Shown here piece by piece: positions 25,252-34,644 of a stretch of DNA of 64,000 nt (position 1 is its first letter; every line of letters begins with the position of its first letter). This DNA comes from CAZLKN01 sp964560135 (GTDB lineage: Bacteria > Actinomycetota > JAICYB01). Where the stretch lies: assembly GCA_964560135.1 (NCBI GenBank), contig CAZLKN010000008.1, forward strand, positions 1-64,000, given 5' to 3'. The notes below the pieces were generated by a model. It searched no databases. It saw nothing but the letters and a program-made list of their open reading frames with translations, and was not told the DNA's origin. A program made the position numbers and the translations under genes.

Positions 25252-28200
25252 CTACAGCGACCAGCGCACGGACCCGTCCGGGTGGTAGGAGCAGTAGGTC
25301 CCCGTGCGGACCGAAGCCTCGAGGTGCGCTGCGGCATCCGGATGCACCTCGGCGATGCGCGCGATCGCCGAGCGGATCGCCCGGGTCACGTTCACCCGTG
25401 CCCGCTCCGCCGTCGAGCCGGCCCGGCGGTGCCGTCCGCCGAGACCGAGACCGCGGGCCAGCTCGGAGGTGAGCGCGTCGATCTCGCGACGGCCCCGCTC
25501 GGCCCGCACGGGATCGTTCCACGCCGTCGCCTCCTCCACCTCCGCATCCAACTCGGTGAGGCGACGGCGGTAGGCGTTCTTCGCCGCCTCGTCGATGACC
25601 GGACCGGCATCCCCGGGGGCCGCGACGACCTCCGGGTCCCGCGCCACGCTGGTGGCCGACGGGGAAACCATCAGGTCGAGGGTGTGCACCTCCCGGCCCG
25701 GGGACCGCAAGAGCTGGTGGAGATAGCCGAGACCTTTGGCGTCCCGCAACTGGGCGGTGCACCCCGACCAGACCATGATCCAGCCGCCGTCGTCGCGGTG
25801 GAACACCGTCTCCTGCGACTCGAGGCGCGCGAGACGCTCGTCCAGCGCCAGGGCCCGCGGCCTGAGGCCTTCGAGCCCGGATCGGTCCATGAGATCAACA
25901 GCCGCGTCGAGGTGCTTGCGGGCACCATGCAGATCCCCGGTCTCCAGGAGCGCGGCCGCATACTCCCGGAGCGTCCCGGCGGTGAACAGCAGGTTGCCCG
26001 TACGCTCGAGCGTCCGCAGCGCCTCCTCGAAGTGGCGCGCGGCGTCGTCCGGCCGTCCGAGCATGGTGGCCAGGACCCCGAGGGGCGTGCCCACCGGCCC
26101 GAAGTTCACCGACACGCCGTCGAGCAGCATCTGGCGTCCGCCGTAGGGGACGAGCAGATCGTAGAGCTGCGATGCACGGCGGCGGTCGTCGATCGTCGCG
26201 TACGGCACCGCCAGGGCTGCGATCGTGGCCAGCCAGCCACCGTCCCGGGGAAGCGCGGCGAGCTCCCCGATGCGATCGAGGTCCCGGCAGGGGTCCCAAC
26301 CGGGGTTGCTCTCTTGAGCCATCCAGCACAGCCCGGCACGCCAGGACGGGATCCACGGATACCCGTCACACGAGGCGCGCAGGCCGAGCTCGATCTCTGC
26401 GAACCGTCCCTGGAGCATCCGAAGGATGCCGAGCTGCGCAGCGTACATCACCGCAGGAGCCTCGCTCCGCAGGGACCGTCCGAGCTCGAACGCGTCCTCG
26501 ATCAACCGTTCGGCGTCCTCGAGCCGGGCGGCCATGAGGGTCTCGCCGGCACGCAGGGCCGCGATGTGCCACCGGTACAGGGGCATCCGAAGCTCTTCGG
26601 CGAGGGCCGCGCAGTGCTCCATCGCGGCGTGGCCCCCGTCGACGTCGCCGAGCTCGAGCAGCGCCGTGAACCGGACGGCGTGTCCCCGGTAGCTCATCTC
26701 GTGGTCGCCGACCTGCTCGGCGAGGCCGACGATGCGGTCGGCGGCCTCCAGCCGGGCCGGGAGGGTGTCCGGGCCTTGCCGCGCCCACTGCTGGCTGTAC
26801 AACGCGACGAGTTGGAGCGCCGGGTCGGCGAGATCCTCGGCCAGCGTCACCGCCTCCTCGGCCAGCGCCAGGCGCCGGTCGATCTCGCCCGACCAGTAGA
26901 GCTCGACGGCCAGCCGGGACAGCAGGCGGACGCGCAGCGCGACCTCGCCGGGGCCGATGGCCTCCAGGGCGTCCTCCAGCAGCCGGATCAGCCCGCGGTC
27001 GACCCGGTACGAGAATCCCAGACCGCCCAGGCCCTGCCCGAACCCCAGGGCCGCCTCCGCGAGCAGCCCGGCCGAGCCGGTCGCCCGGGCTCCCTCCGCC
27101 GCCTGCGCGAACACCTTCCGGGTCCGCGGGTCGCCGGCGCGCCAGAGGGCGTCGCCGTAGTCGACCATGATCCGGCACTGCTCGCCCGAGTCGCCGGTGA
27201 TCTCGGCGATCCCGAGGGCACGCTCGAAGTGCTTGGCCGCCTCCTCGTAGGCCAGGAGCCCAACCGCTCGGCGACCCGCCCGCACCGAATAGGTGATCGC
27301 CGGGACGTCCAGCCCGCCGAGTGCCGCTTTGACGAAGTGGTGGGCGATCTCGGGGAGTCGCCGGCCGGTAGTGGACAGGCGCTCGATCGCCTCCCCCACC
27401 CTGCCGTGGAGCTGCGCACGCTCGCCTGGCGACAGATCCTCATAGATCGTCTCGCGGATCAGGGCGTGGGCGAAGACGTAGGAGTCGAGGGCCCCGCCGG
27501 ACAGGATCCGCAGCGAGATGGCCTCATCGAGGGCAACGAGGATCGCCGGGCGATCGGCCGCCGCGGCCCCCTCCAGGACGGCGAGGGAGAAGCTCGATCC
27601 GATCGTGGCGGCCACCTCCAGCACGTCACGGGTGGCCGGCGCGCAGAGCTCGAGGCGCCGGCGGACGGTCTCCTTCACCCCGGCGGGGACGGCGGGACCC
27701 GTAGGCGGCATGTCCTCCAGCCGGCCCTCGGCGGCCAGCAGCCGGACCACCTCGGAGACAAAGAAGGGGTTCCCGCCCGTGAGGGTGTGGATCCCTTCGG
27801 CGGACCGGCGATCCAGGACGACGCCGAAGGACCGCTCGACGAACGCTGCCACGTCGGCCTCGTCGAGTCCCCGGAGGGGAACCGCAGCGCCGTGGCGGGC
27901 GGCCTCGGCGAGCAGCCGTCTGGTGTCGGGATCGGTGCCCGCTTCGATGTCCCGGTAGGCGCCGATCACGAACATGTCGGCGTCGGCGACGTCCCGGGCG
28001 AGGTAGGACAGCAGCAGCAGCGACGACCGGTCGGCCCAGTGCAGGTCGTCCAGCACCAAAACGAGCGGGGCAGCGGCGCGCAGGAAGGCGGACACGGCCT
28101 CGAACAGCTCGAGGCGGGCGAGCTCGGGATCCCGCGATCCCGCGGCGGGATCGACATCGAGGCGCTCGCCGATCTCGGGGACCAGCCGGCCGAGATGGGC

Positions 28201-28524
28201 GGCTCCCGGTCCGGCCAGGGTCGCCAGCTGGTCGTCGGAGCAGCCGCGGACGTAGGTGCGCAGGATCTGGATCCACGGCCAGTAGGCGGTAGCACCGGAT
28301 CCATGCCAGCACCGGCCCCACAGGACGCGCGCGCCGCGTTCGGATGCGAGGGCCGCGATCTCCTCGGCGAGCCTGCTCTTGCCGATCCCGGCGTCACCGG
28401 TCAGCAGGCACAGACGCCCGCGACCACGCAGGACGTCGTCCAGCCCGCCGCGGAGCTCGTCGAGCTCCCGTTCCCGTCCGACGAAACCGGACGAGGTCCC
28501 CAGCACCCCAGCAGGTCCGCCCAC
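25252..28524 (-). CDS. Large AAA/STAND ATPase with TPR-like repeats
   Basis: A 1090-aa cytosolic protein. After GFVGRERELDELRGGL comes Walker A GDAGIGKSRL (about 43-52) and Walker B LVLVLDDLHWAD (about 162-173), as in MalT/LuxR-type AAA_16 ATPases. Residues 400-880 are TPR-like helical repeats. The C-terminal 200 residues (KGLGYLHQLLRSPGREVH, then ARVNVTRAIRSAIARI and a final TGTYCSYHPD) match a conserved tail seen in actinobacterial and chloroflexal AAA proteins, often those carrying adenylate cyclase or transcription-factor domains. No DNA-binding domain is present. I infer a signalling ATPase; ligand and output are unknown. Confidence 0.88.
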   Translation of the reverse strand: MGGPAGVLGTSSGFVGRERELDELRGGLDDVLRGRGRLCLLTGDAGIGKSRLAEEIAALASERGARVLWGRCWHGSGATAYWPWIQILRTYVRGCSDDQLATLAGPGAAHLGRLVPEIGERLDVDPAAGSRDPELARLELFEAVSAFLRAAAPLVLVLDDLHWADRSSLLLLSYLARDVADADMFVIGAYRDIEAGTDPDTRRLLAEAARHGAAVPLRGLDEADVAAFVERSFGVVLDRRSAEGIHTLTGGNPFFVSEVVRLLAAEGRLEDMPPTGPAVPAGVKETVRRRLELCAPATRDVLEVAATIGSSFSLAVLEGAAAADRPAILVALDEAISLRILSGGALDSYVFAHALIRETIYEDLSPGERAQLHGRVGEAIERLSTTGRRLPEIAHHFVKAALGGLDVPAITYSVRAGRRAVGLLAYEEAAKHFERALGIAEITGDSGEQCRIMVDYGDALWRAGDPRTRKVFAQAAEGARATGSAGLLAEAALGFGQGLGGLGFSYRVDRGLIRLLEDALEAIGPGEVALRVRLLSRLAVELYWSGEIDRRLALAEEAVTLAEDLADPALQLVALYSQQWARQGPDTLPARLEAADRIVGLAEQVGDHEMSYRGHAVRFTALLELGDVDGGHAAMEHCAALAEELRMPLYRWHIAALRAGETLMAARLEDAERLIEDAFELGRSLRSEAPAVMYAAQLGILRMLQGRFAEIELGLRASCDGYPWIPSWRAGLCWMAQESNPGWDPCRDLDRIGELAALPRDGGWLATIAALAVPYATIDDRRRASQLYDLLVPYGGRQMLLDGVSVNFGPVGTPLGVLATMLGRPDDAARHFEEALRTLERTGNLLFTAGTLREYAAALLETGDLHGARKHLDAAVDLMDRSGLEGLRPRALALDERLARLESQETVFHRDDGGWIMVWSGCTAQLRDAKGLGYLHQLLRSPGREVHTLDLMVSPSATSVARDPEVVAAPGDAGPVIDEAAKNAYRRRLTELDAEVEEATAWNDPVRAERGRREIDALTSELARGLGLGGRHRRAGSTAERARVNVTRAIRSAIARIAEVHPDAAAHLEASVRTGTYCSYHPDGSVRWSL

Positions 28525-28599
28525 TGCACTCCTTCGCAGGCGTTCCCCCCAACCACCACCAGCCTACTACCACCGGCCAGGACGCCTCGTGCGGGCCCG

Positions 28600-29463
28600 C
28601 TAGATCTGGCCGAACACCACCGTCTGGCCGAGGGTCACCGGGATCCCCACGGTCTGCGTCTCCGGGTCGTAGCCGAGATCGGCGGAGCTCGGGAGCAGCT
28701 GCCACAGCGTCTCGGCGTTCCCGTCGGAGTCGACGCGCAGCAGCCGTCCACCCGTCCAGTCGGTGACGAGATAGTGGTCGCCCACGCGCTCGATGCCGTC
28801 GAGGTTGCCGATCCGGCCGCTCACGGCCGTGATGGCCTTCGTGCCGAGGTCGACGCGCAGGATGCGACCGGGCTCGTCGGTGGCGAAGCCGGCTTCGGGA
28901 TCGACGTTGGTCCCCCACGCCGCCAGGACGAGCGCGCCGCCTTCCACGATGATCCCGTTGGGGGCCTCGAGGTCGGGCGTGTCCAGGAAGACCTCGTAGC
29001 CGCCGTCCGACACGCGGAAGACCTTCTCCCCCAGCCAGTCGGTGACGTAGACATCGCCGGTGGCCTCGTCCACGGCGACGTCGTTGAGGAGCACGGCCTC
29101 GGACATGACCACCCGGTCGGTGATCGTGGCCGTGGCGATGTCGATGAGCACGAGGGTGTCGATGTCGGCGACGTAGAGGACGCCGTCGTGGCTGCGCATC
29201 CCCTTGGGTGAGTCGAGGCCCGACACCCACGGGAGGGCGATGAGGTCGCCGGTGGCGTCGAGGCGGTGGATGGCGCCGTCGCCGTTCTTGCCTTCGGCGT
29301 CGGGGGCCAGGCCGATGCTCGAGATGAACCAGCTCCCGGTGCCCGGGTCGAAGTAGGAGCTCTCCGGATTCGGGACCCCCACGGCGGCCGACGACGGCTG
29401 GGCGCCGGCCGGGCCCCCGGCGAGGACGAACAGTGCGGCGACGACGGCGACGAGCTTGCGCAT
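28600..29463 (-). CDS. Secreted SMP-30/gluconolactonase-like beta-propeller
   Basis: ATG 29463 with GGGGAGG upstream gives 287 aa with a signal peptide (MRKLVAVVAALFVLAGG, ending AGAQ). The mature protein is built from propeller-type repeats such as LNDVAVDEATGDVYVTDW, PNGIIVEGGALVLAAWG and LDGIERVGDHYLVTDWTGG. This resembles SMP-30/gluconolactonase and strictosidine synthase-like folds; residues similar to their metal site (N and D within LNDVAVD and PNGI) are present. An enzyme role is possible but not assured; many such exported propellers only bind ligands. It is divergent from the beta-helix gene. Confidence 0.75.
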   Translation of the reverse strand: MRKLVAVVAALFVLAGGPAGAQPSSAAVGVPNPESSYFDPGTGSWFISSIGLAPDAEGKNGDGAIHRLDATGDLIALPWVSGLDSPKGMRSHDGVLYVADIDTLVLIDIATATITDRVVMSEAVLLNDVAVDEATGDVYVTDWLGEKVFRVSDGGYEVFLDTPDLEAPNGIIVEGGALVLAAWGTNVDPEAGFATDEPGRILRVDLGTKAITAVSGRIGNLDGIERVGDHYLVTDWTGGRLLRVDSDGNAETLWQLLPSSADLGYDPETQTVGIPVTLGQTVVFGQI

Positions 29464-29649
29464 GGGGCCTCCCCTTGTGGCGATCCGAACGACGTGTGTG
29501 AGTGGTTCGCGGTGGGCCACGGCGTTCCTGCCTCCGAGGAAAGCAGGAATCTGCCCTTCGACCCAGAACATCACCATGACAAGGATCGGCCCATGCCCGC
29601 TCACGGGGACTGTGTGGAGCGGATGGGCCCCGATAAGCTGGGGGGAACA

Positions 29650-31311
29650 ATGCACGTGAGAGCTTTGCTCTGCATCGCCTTGACCGCTGGACTTCTGGCC
29701 GTGCCGGTCGCTCCGGCCGCCGCGGACAGCGGGATACCGTCCGGGACCGTGCTGCTGCCGCAGCACCTCGACTTGACCCAGGACGAGATCGACACCAACT
29801 GGCATGCCGACCGCCAGGCACCCTCGGCCGGCTGGAATTCGACGTCGTTCGATGGACGCGACGACCTGCTCGAGTACAGGATCGACGACTCAAGCGCGGA
29901 CTCGAGCACCTTCCGGCGCACGGAAGGCCTGAAGACCATCCACGACGTGGGCGTCTCCGTGGAGACGTCGCTGTTCATGGATCCGTCCTGGGCGGACCAG
30001 CCGGTCCGGGCCGGGCTCTGGACCGTCGGCGAGGATTCCTCCGGTGGACGCTCGGACGCCTACGCGATCATCGAGTTCTCCACGGCACGCGACTGGGAAT
30101 CGCCGGCCACCGTCGAGAATAACGAGGGCTGGCGCGTCTGGGTCTCCGGATTGGGCTGGGAGAACCTCGACACCTCGGTCACCTACGGTGAATGGGTGGA
30201 TCTGCGCATCGACCTCGACGTGGCCGCGCAGGAGTACCGCCTCAGCATCGACGGCAACCTCGTGAAGACGCACGCGATCGATGTGAGTGACCCCTTCATC
30301 CGGGAGAGCCTGTTCCTGCGCGAGGTGTTCCTGAACAGCTACAACTACGGCCTCGAGACCACGGCGACGGGCTTCGACAGCGACGACTACGCCGTCCGCT
30401 GGGACGGCCTCGACTACGTCCTCGCCTTCTCGGACATCCAGCCCGCGATCAACGCCGCCTCGGCGGGCGACACGGTTCTCGTCGGGCCCGGCACCTTCGT
30501 TGGTGCTCTGAACATCCCGAACAAGCCGGGCCTGAGCCTGGTGGGCTCGGGGGCCGACCAGACCACTATCGACGCCGATGGAGCCCTGACCCGGGGCATC
30601 ACCGCGGAGTACAGCGCGACGGCCGGAGGCAGCGACCTTCGCCTCGAGGGATTCACCCTCGTCGGCTCGCAGAAGTGGGGACTCAAGCTCGCCTTCATCG
30701 AGGGCCTGCAGGTCACTGACGTGCAGGCCACGGGGAACGGCAGCTCGGGCGTCGACCTCAATACCGTCAAGGACGTCGAGGTCGCAGGGCTCGTCGCCAA
30801 GGACAACGGCGGCAACGGCCTGTCGATCCGCAACGCATCCGGGGTCCTGGTCGACGGCGCTGATGTGAGCGGCAACGCCTGGGGCGGGATCGCGTTCTAC
30901 GCTCCCGGGACGGAGGCCGTGAGCGACGTGAGCATCGTCGGCTCGAGCCTGTCCGACCACGAGACCGCCGCGATCTACTTCCAGTACGAGGGCGCGGACA
31001 AGTACACCGACATCCAGATCGGCGAGTTCGGCGCGGGCAACACGATCTCGGACAACGAGGTCGGGATCCTGGTGCAGGACCACCCGAGCCTCGGACAGCC
31101 CGACGCCAGCGGCATCACGCTGCGCGGCAACTACATCGCCAGCAACACGGTCGGTGCGGCCAACGAGGGTGTGGGCACGCTGGACGCCCGCGGCAACTAC
31201 TGGGGCAGCCCCGGGGGCCCGGTCGTGCTCGGTGACTCCGTGGAGGGAGACGTCGAGGTGCTGCCGTGGTGCGCCCTCAGCAGCTGCCACCTCGCGGAGC
31301 TCCTGGTCTGA
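29650..31311 (+). CDS. Secreted parallel beta-helix protein
   Basis: ATG 29650 follows a GGGGGAA ribosome site and gives 553 aa. A signal peptide (about 1-28, ending PAAA) is followed by a 230-residue N-terminal domain that may be a LamG/concanavalin-like sandwich (WVDLRIDLDVAAQEYRLSIDG). From about residue 260 a right-handed parallel beta-helix begins at FSDIQPAINAASAGDTVLVG and continues with NosD/pectate-lyase-type rungs. It ends with the common tail ARGNYWGSPGGP. No anchor motif is present. Such proteins bind or cleave polysaccharides, or are adhesins; no catalytic residues can be assigned. Confidence 0.82.
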   Translation: MHVRALLCIALTAGLLAVPVAPAAADSGIPSGTVLLPQHLDLTQDEIDTNWHADRQAPSAGWNSTSFDGRDDLLEYRIDDSSADSSTFRRTEGLKTIHDVGVSVETSLFMDPSWADQPVRAGLWTVGEDSSGGRSDAYAIIEFSTARDWESPATVENNEGWRVWVSGLGWENLDTSVTYGEWVDLRIDLDVAAQEYRLSIDGNLVKTHAIDVSDPFIRESLFLREVFLNSYNYGLETTATGFDSDDYAVRWDGLDYVLAFSDIQPAINAASAGDTVLVGPGTFVGALNIPNKPGLSLVGSGADQTTIDADGALTRGITAEYSATAGGSDLRLEGFTLVGSQKWGLKLAFIEGLQVTDVQATGNGSSGVDLNTVKDVEVAGLVAKDNGGNGLSIRNASGVLVDGADVSGNAWGGIAFYAPGTEAVSDVSIVGSSLSDHETAAIYFQYEGADKYTDIQIGEFGAGNTISDNEVGILVQDHPSLGQPDASGITLRGNYIASNTVGAANEGVGTLDARGNYWGSPGGPVVLGDSVEGDVEVLPWCALSSCHLAELLV

Positions 31312-31319
31312 GATCATCT

Positions 31320-31357
31320 CCGCCGCTGACGGGGCAAGGGGGCCCCGTCAGCGGCGG
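31320..31357. terminator. Bidirectional hairpin terminator overlapping a stop codon
   Basis: Perfect 16-bp inverted repeat CCGCCGCTGACGGGGC / GCCCCGTCAGCGGCGG with a six-base loop. Its right arm includes the last codons and stop of the minus-strand GHKL gene. Confidence 0.8.
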
Positions 31358-32859
31358 GGCATGTGACGCCGGACGCGCACGAGCATCCGGATAAGCTCCT
31401 CGCCCAGCTCTCCGGGGTCGGCCCGCGGGTTGTTGTAGACGACGAGCTCCTTGGCCACGAGCGTGGACAGGTACTCGAGGAGCGAGCGCTCGTCCTCCTT
31501 CACGATCAGGTAGTCGGGGTGCTCGTCGTTGTAATAGACGATCCGCTCCTCGGGGTCGTAGCGGCTGCGCGCCCCGTCGGGGTTCGGGTCCGGCAGCAGG
31601 GTCGGGAGGCTCCGCGACCGGCCGCGGTCGGGCGCCGCCGGCGGCGGCTCCTCTTGGACCTTCCCGGGATCCACGGCGGGCGGGATGAGCTCGTCGACGC
31701 TCGTCGGCTCACCGTCCTCCGGCTCGCGGTCGGTCGTGGTGGCCTCGGGGGTGGCCTCCTCGAGCAGCGCCCCCTCGCCGGCCCCCGAGCCGACGAGCGT
31801 CCGCATCGGGTTGTCGACGTCCTCGAGCTCCTTGAGGACCTTGCCGAAGATGCGCCGGACGGTGTCGGCGAGACGGTCGGCGGTCTGCTCGTCCACCTCG
31901 CGGGTGACGCGCTCGAGGGTACGCCGGACGGCCGCCTCCACGGAGCCGACGGCGTCGACGAACAGCGGGAAGGCGTCCCGATCGCGGAGGATCGCGCGCC
32001 GGCCGGCGGTCTGCTGGAGGGCATCGAAGCAGATCATGCCCGAGACCTGGTCGGTGTCCCAGGGCTCGTGGGCGAACTCGTCGAGCTCGGAGAGGTCGTC
32101 GATGATCGTCGTCCCGCCGCGGCCGACGACGGCGACCCGGCGACGGTGGTCGGGATGGGGCGCGACGTAGATCGCGAAGTCGATCCTGCCCCACAGTGAG
32201 GCCTGCGGCGGGATGTCGAGGCGGACGCCGTCGGGCTCGTCGGGGGTGACGAGCTCGGAGGAGCGTCCCTCGATGACCTCGATCGTGTACTCGCCCCGGG
32301 CGAGCGCCGCCCCGCGCCGGCGCCGCAGGTACTCGACGACCTTGCGCCGGGTGAGGACCCGCAGCACGTCGGGGTCGACGTCGTGGAGGTGGATGCTGGT
32401 ACCGGGGGCGTCCCGGCGGCGGTGCGTCTCGGCCTTGCGCAGCTCGGCCTGGGCCTTGCCGCGGTGCAGGCGCAGAACCCAGGTGTCCGGGGAGCCTTCG
32501 GCGCGGCTGTAGACGTCGCATCGCGAGGCGAGCTGCTGGTAGGCGAGCAGGCCGATGGCCTTCTCACCGATGGTGCGCGGGTCGTCCGCCTTCACCGAAC
32601 GGAAGAGGTTGCGCGCGACCTCCCGGAGGCGGTCGGGGGACATGCCCCGGCCGTCGTCGGCGATGACGATGACCGGACGCTTGCCCTTGCGCCGCAGCAC
32701 GATGCGGATCCGGCCCCCGGCCCGGCCGGCCTCGGCGTAGGCGTCGGCGGCGTTGGAGACGAACTCGTTGAGCGCGTCCTTGGGGTCCTGGTAGGCCTGT
32801 CCGGTGATGAGGACGGCCTTCGCCACGTCGCCGATGCGCAGCCGTACCTTTTCGGCCAT
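31348..32859 (-). CDS. GHKL (Hsp90/MutL-like) ATP-binding protein
   Basis: A 503-aa protein starting at ATG 32859 after GGAGGGAAGG. The GHKL ATPase motifs are clear: N-box ALNEFVSNAADAYAEA near residues 29-44, G1 VIADDGRGMS near 65-74, and a G2-like TIGEKAIGLLAY near 96-107, a layout closer to Hsp90/MORC than to histidine kinases. The middle holds a second alpha/beta domain, then an acidic, Pro-rich linker (about 350-420) and a C-terminal helical region (LLEYLSTLVAKELVVYNNP). No kinase H-box or nuclease motif is seen. It is divergent from the DUF6036 module and marks the left border of the defence-rich region. A role in defence is only suggested by position. Confidence 0.78.
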   Translation of the reverse strand: MAEKVRLRIGDVAKAVLITGQAYQDPKDALNEFVSNAADAYAEAGRAGGRIRIVLRRKGKRPVIVIADDGRGMSPDRLREVARNLFRSVKADDPRTIGEKAIGLLAYQQLASRCDVYSRAEGSPDTWVLRLHRGKAQAELRKAETHRRRDAPGTSIHLHDVDPDVLRVLTRRKVVEYLRRRRGAALARGEYTIEVIEGRSSELVTPDEPDGVRLDIPPQASLWGRIDFAIYVAPHPDHRRRVAVVGRGGTTIIDDLSELDEFAHEPWDTDQVSGMICFDALQQTAGRRAILRDRDAFPLFVDAVGSVEAAVRRTLERVTREVDEQTADRLADTVRRIFGKVLKELEDVDNPMRTLVGSGAGEGALLEEATPEATTTDREPEDGEPTSVDELIPPAVDPGKVQEEPPPAAPDRGRSRSLPTLLPDPNPDGARSRYDPEERIVYYNDEHPDYLIVKEDERSLLEYLSTLVAKELVVYNNPRADPGELGEELIRMLVRVRRHMPRR

Positions 32860-32931
32860 GTCCCTTCCCTCCAGGCGACAAGGCTACCTGGAGAGGGCGA
32901 CACCACGCTCTTGATGCAACCGTTCTGAATA

Positions 32932-32965
32932 AGGATGTTCAACATCCTATCTATTGATGTAGTAT
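32932..32965 (+). promoter_or_regulatory. Palindromic operator and promoter of the DUF6036 module
   Basis: AGGATGTT-C-AACATCCT (32932-32948) is a perfect 8-bp inverted repeat in an AT-rich stretch that contrasts with the surroundings. A possible -10 box TAGTAT lies at 32960-32965, only 9 bp before ATG 32975, and there is no ribosome site, so a leaderless transcript is likely. The palindrome would overlie the -35 region, as expected for autorepression. Confidence 0.55.
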
Positions 32966-32974
32966 ATCCATATC

Positions 32975-33565
32975 ATGATTCCCCAAACACAACTCGACAC
33001 CATCCTGACCAGCCTCGGCGAGCAGGTCGCCGAGCTCGGCGTCTCGTACGACCTCGTACTCATCGGCGGCGCCGGGCTCCAGGCGCTGGGCATCATCGAC
33101 CGCCCGACACGTGACGCGGACGTGGTGGCGTTCCGGGATGGAGATGCTCTGCTGGATCCTCGCCCCCTCCCCGAACCGCTCCGGGTCGCCGCCAACCGCG
33201 TGGCGGCGGACTACGGCCTGGCTGAGGGCTGGCTCAATGCGGGACCCAGCGACCTCCTGCGTTGGGGGCTCCCCGAAGGGTTCACGGAAAGGCTGATCAG
33301 TCGGCGCTTTGGGGACGCGCTCGTGGTCCATGTTGCGCACCGCTACGACCAGATCCACCTGAAGCTCTACGCCGTCGTGGATCAGGGGGCCGGGCGTCAC
33401 GAGACCGACCTTCGGGCCCTCCAACCCACGAAGGAAGAGCTCCTCGCCGCTACCGGTTGGACGCGCACGCACGACCCGTCGGAAGGGTTCCGCATCGTTC
33501 TAGTGCGCGTCCTGAAGCATTTCGGATTGAGCGATGACGAGATCCCAGCCGATCTCCGCGAGTAG
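32975..33565 (+). CDS. DUF6036-type nucleotidyltransferase
   Basis: A 196-aa protein with a minimal nucleotidyltransferase pattern: LVLIGGAGLQALGI (GG at 31-32) followed by TRDADVV (Asp 47 and 49), the G-G...D-x-D signature. Downstream, LNAGPSDLLRWGLPEGF and LVVHVAHRYDQIHLKLYA are features I recall from DUF6036 proteins. Related nucleotidyltransferases act as toxins (AbiEii, MenT) by adding nucleotides to tRNA or protein, but this is not known for DUF6036. Its last 32 bp overlap the next gene, so the two are translationally coupled. Confidence 0.8.
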   Translation: MIPQTQLDTILTSLGEQVAELGVSYDLVLIGGAGLQALGIIDRPTRDADVVAFRDGDALLDPRPLPEPLRVAANRVAADYGLAEGWLNAGPSDLLRWGLPEGFTERLISRRFGDALVVHVAHRYDQIHLKLYAVVDQGAGRHETDLRALQPTKEELLAATGWTRTHDPSEGFRIVLVRVLKHFGLSDDEIPADLRE

Positions 33566-34565
33566 CGCCGCCTTCCGGAATGGCCTTGTTGATTTTCTCT
33601 GGAGACAGTGGACCCAGCTCGGCGTGTCGGGAACAGCAGGCGAACGAGACGACTGGGCCATCGACCCCGAAGCTCTCCTCGCATTCAGCCTGCACGCATG
33701 CCGCCGGGATCCACGGTTGTTCGACGAGATCCTCGACTGGCTCGTCCACAACGCATCCGTCGTGAGCACCCAGCGACTACGAAACGTCCTCAGGACGGCC
33801 GACGACGACCGGATCGCTCGGGCGGCGATCACGTGGGCCGCCACCCACGGGGCAGCGCCATTCCGGGCTCGACAACACGACCGGCTTGAACCAACGGCCA
33901 TGGAACACCTCTTTCACGTGGACGGCGAACCGCTGCATGTCGAACGGCCGGACGCGGCCTTCGAGCGCTTCGGTCTCCTGCGTCCGGATGCCGCGCCCAG
34001 CGGAAAGTCCCGGCCCCCCGATCCCCTGCTTCCCGCCAACTTCGCCATCCGGCTCCGCCTCCTGTGCGGGATCGGAACCCGGGCCGAAGTCCTCCGTTTC
34101 CTGCTGACCATGGGAACCCGCGCTTCCACCAGCCAGGTAGCCGAATCCGCCGCCTATGCACGCCGCAACGTGGAGGAGGCTCTCAACGCCCTGGCCGAGG
34201 CCACCGTCATCACCGGGGCACGGCAGGCGGGGCGACGGGAATGGTGGATCGATCGGCAACGGTGGGCCGATCTTCTCGACATCGAGGTCGCAGCCATCCC
34301 TCGATCCGTCGACTGGGAGCGGTTGTTCTCGGCACTTCGGAGCGTCGACGACTGGTTCGAAGCCGACGTGTCAACGAACCGAACCGAGTACATCCGGGCC
34401 AGCACAGCTCGTGAGCTGATCGACAACATCCGCGACGACCTCCTTGCCCTCGGGTGGCCGGCCCCGCCTCGCATCGACGCGGCCGGCGCCCTCACGGTGC
34501 TGGAGGACGTGGTCGCCTTCCTTCTGTCCCTACTTCGAGGACGCTCATCCGTGAACACGCTCTAG
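33534..34565 (+). CDS. Winged-helix-like partner of DUF6036 protein
   Basis: A 343-aa protein starting at ATG 33534 inside the end of the nucleotidyltransferase gene. No full-length family is recognised. The middle contains a helix-turn-helix of winged type: RASTSQVAESAAYARRNVEEAL, a recognition-helix-like pattern, then a wing ITGARQAGRREWWIDR (about 200-240). The N-terminal part is helical with AARAAITWAATHG-like segments. By analogy with AbiE-type pairs, it may be the DNA-binding antitoxin or regulator that acts on the upstream palindrome, though in AbiE the antitoxin comes first. This is inference. Confidence 0.7.
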   Translation: MTRSQPISASSAAFRNGLVDFLWRQWTQLGVSGTAGERDDWAIDPEALLAFSLHACRRDPRLFDEILDWLVHNASVVSTQRLRNVLRTADDDRIARAAITWAATHGAAPFRARQHDRLEPTAMEHLFHVDGEPLHVERPDAAFERFGLLRPDAAPSGKSRPPDPLLPANFAIRLRLLCGIGTRAEVLRFLLTMGTRASTSQVAESAAYARRNVEEALNALAEATVITGARQAGRREWWIDRQRWADLLDIEVAAIPRSVDWERLFSALRSVDDWFEADVSTNRTEYIRASTARELIDNIRDDLLALGWPAPPRIDAAGALTVLEDVVAFLLSLLRGRSSVNTL

Positions 34566-34644
34566 CAACGAGCGCCCACTTCTCGATACGAGAAAGCAAC
34601 CTTCTCAGGCCGCTGCTCTCGTTCGTCTCGGACACAGGCACCCA

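Noticed and set aside
25282..29211. A 1309-codon plus-strand open frame
   Set aside because: Antisense to the AAA ATPase and propeller genes; composition is typical of high-GC shadows.
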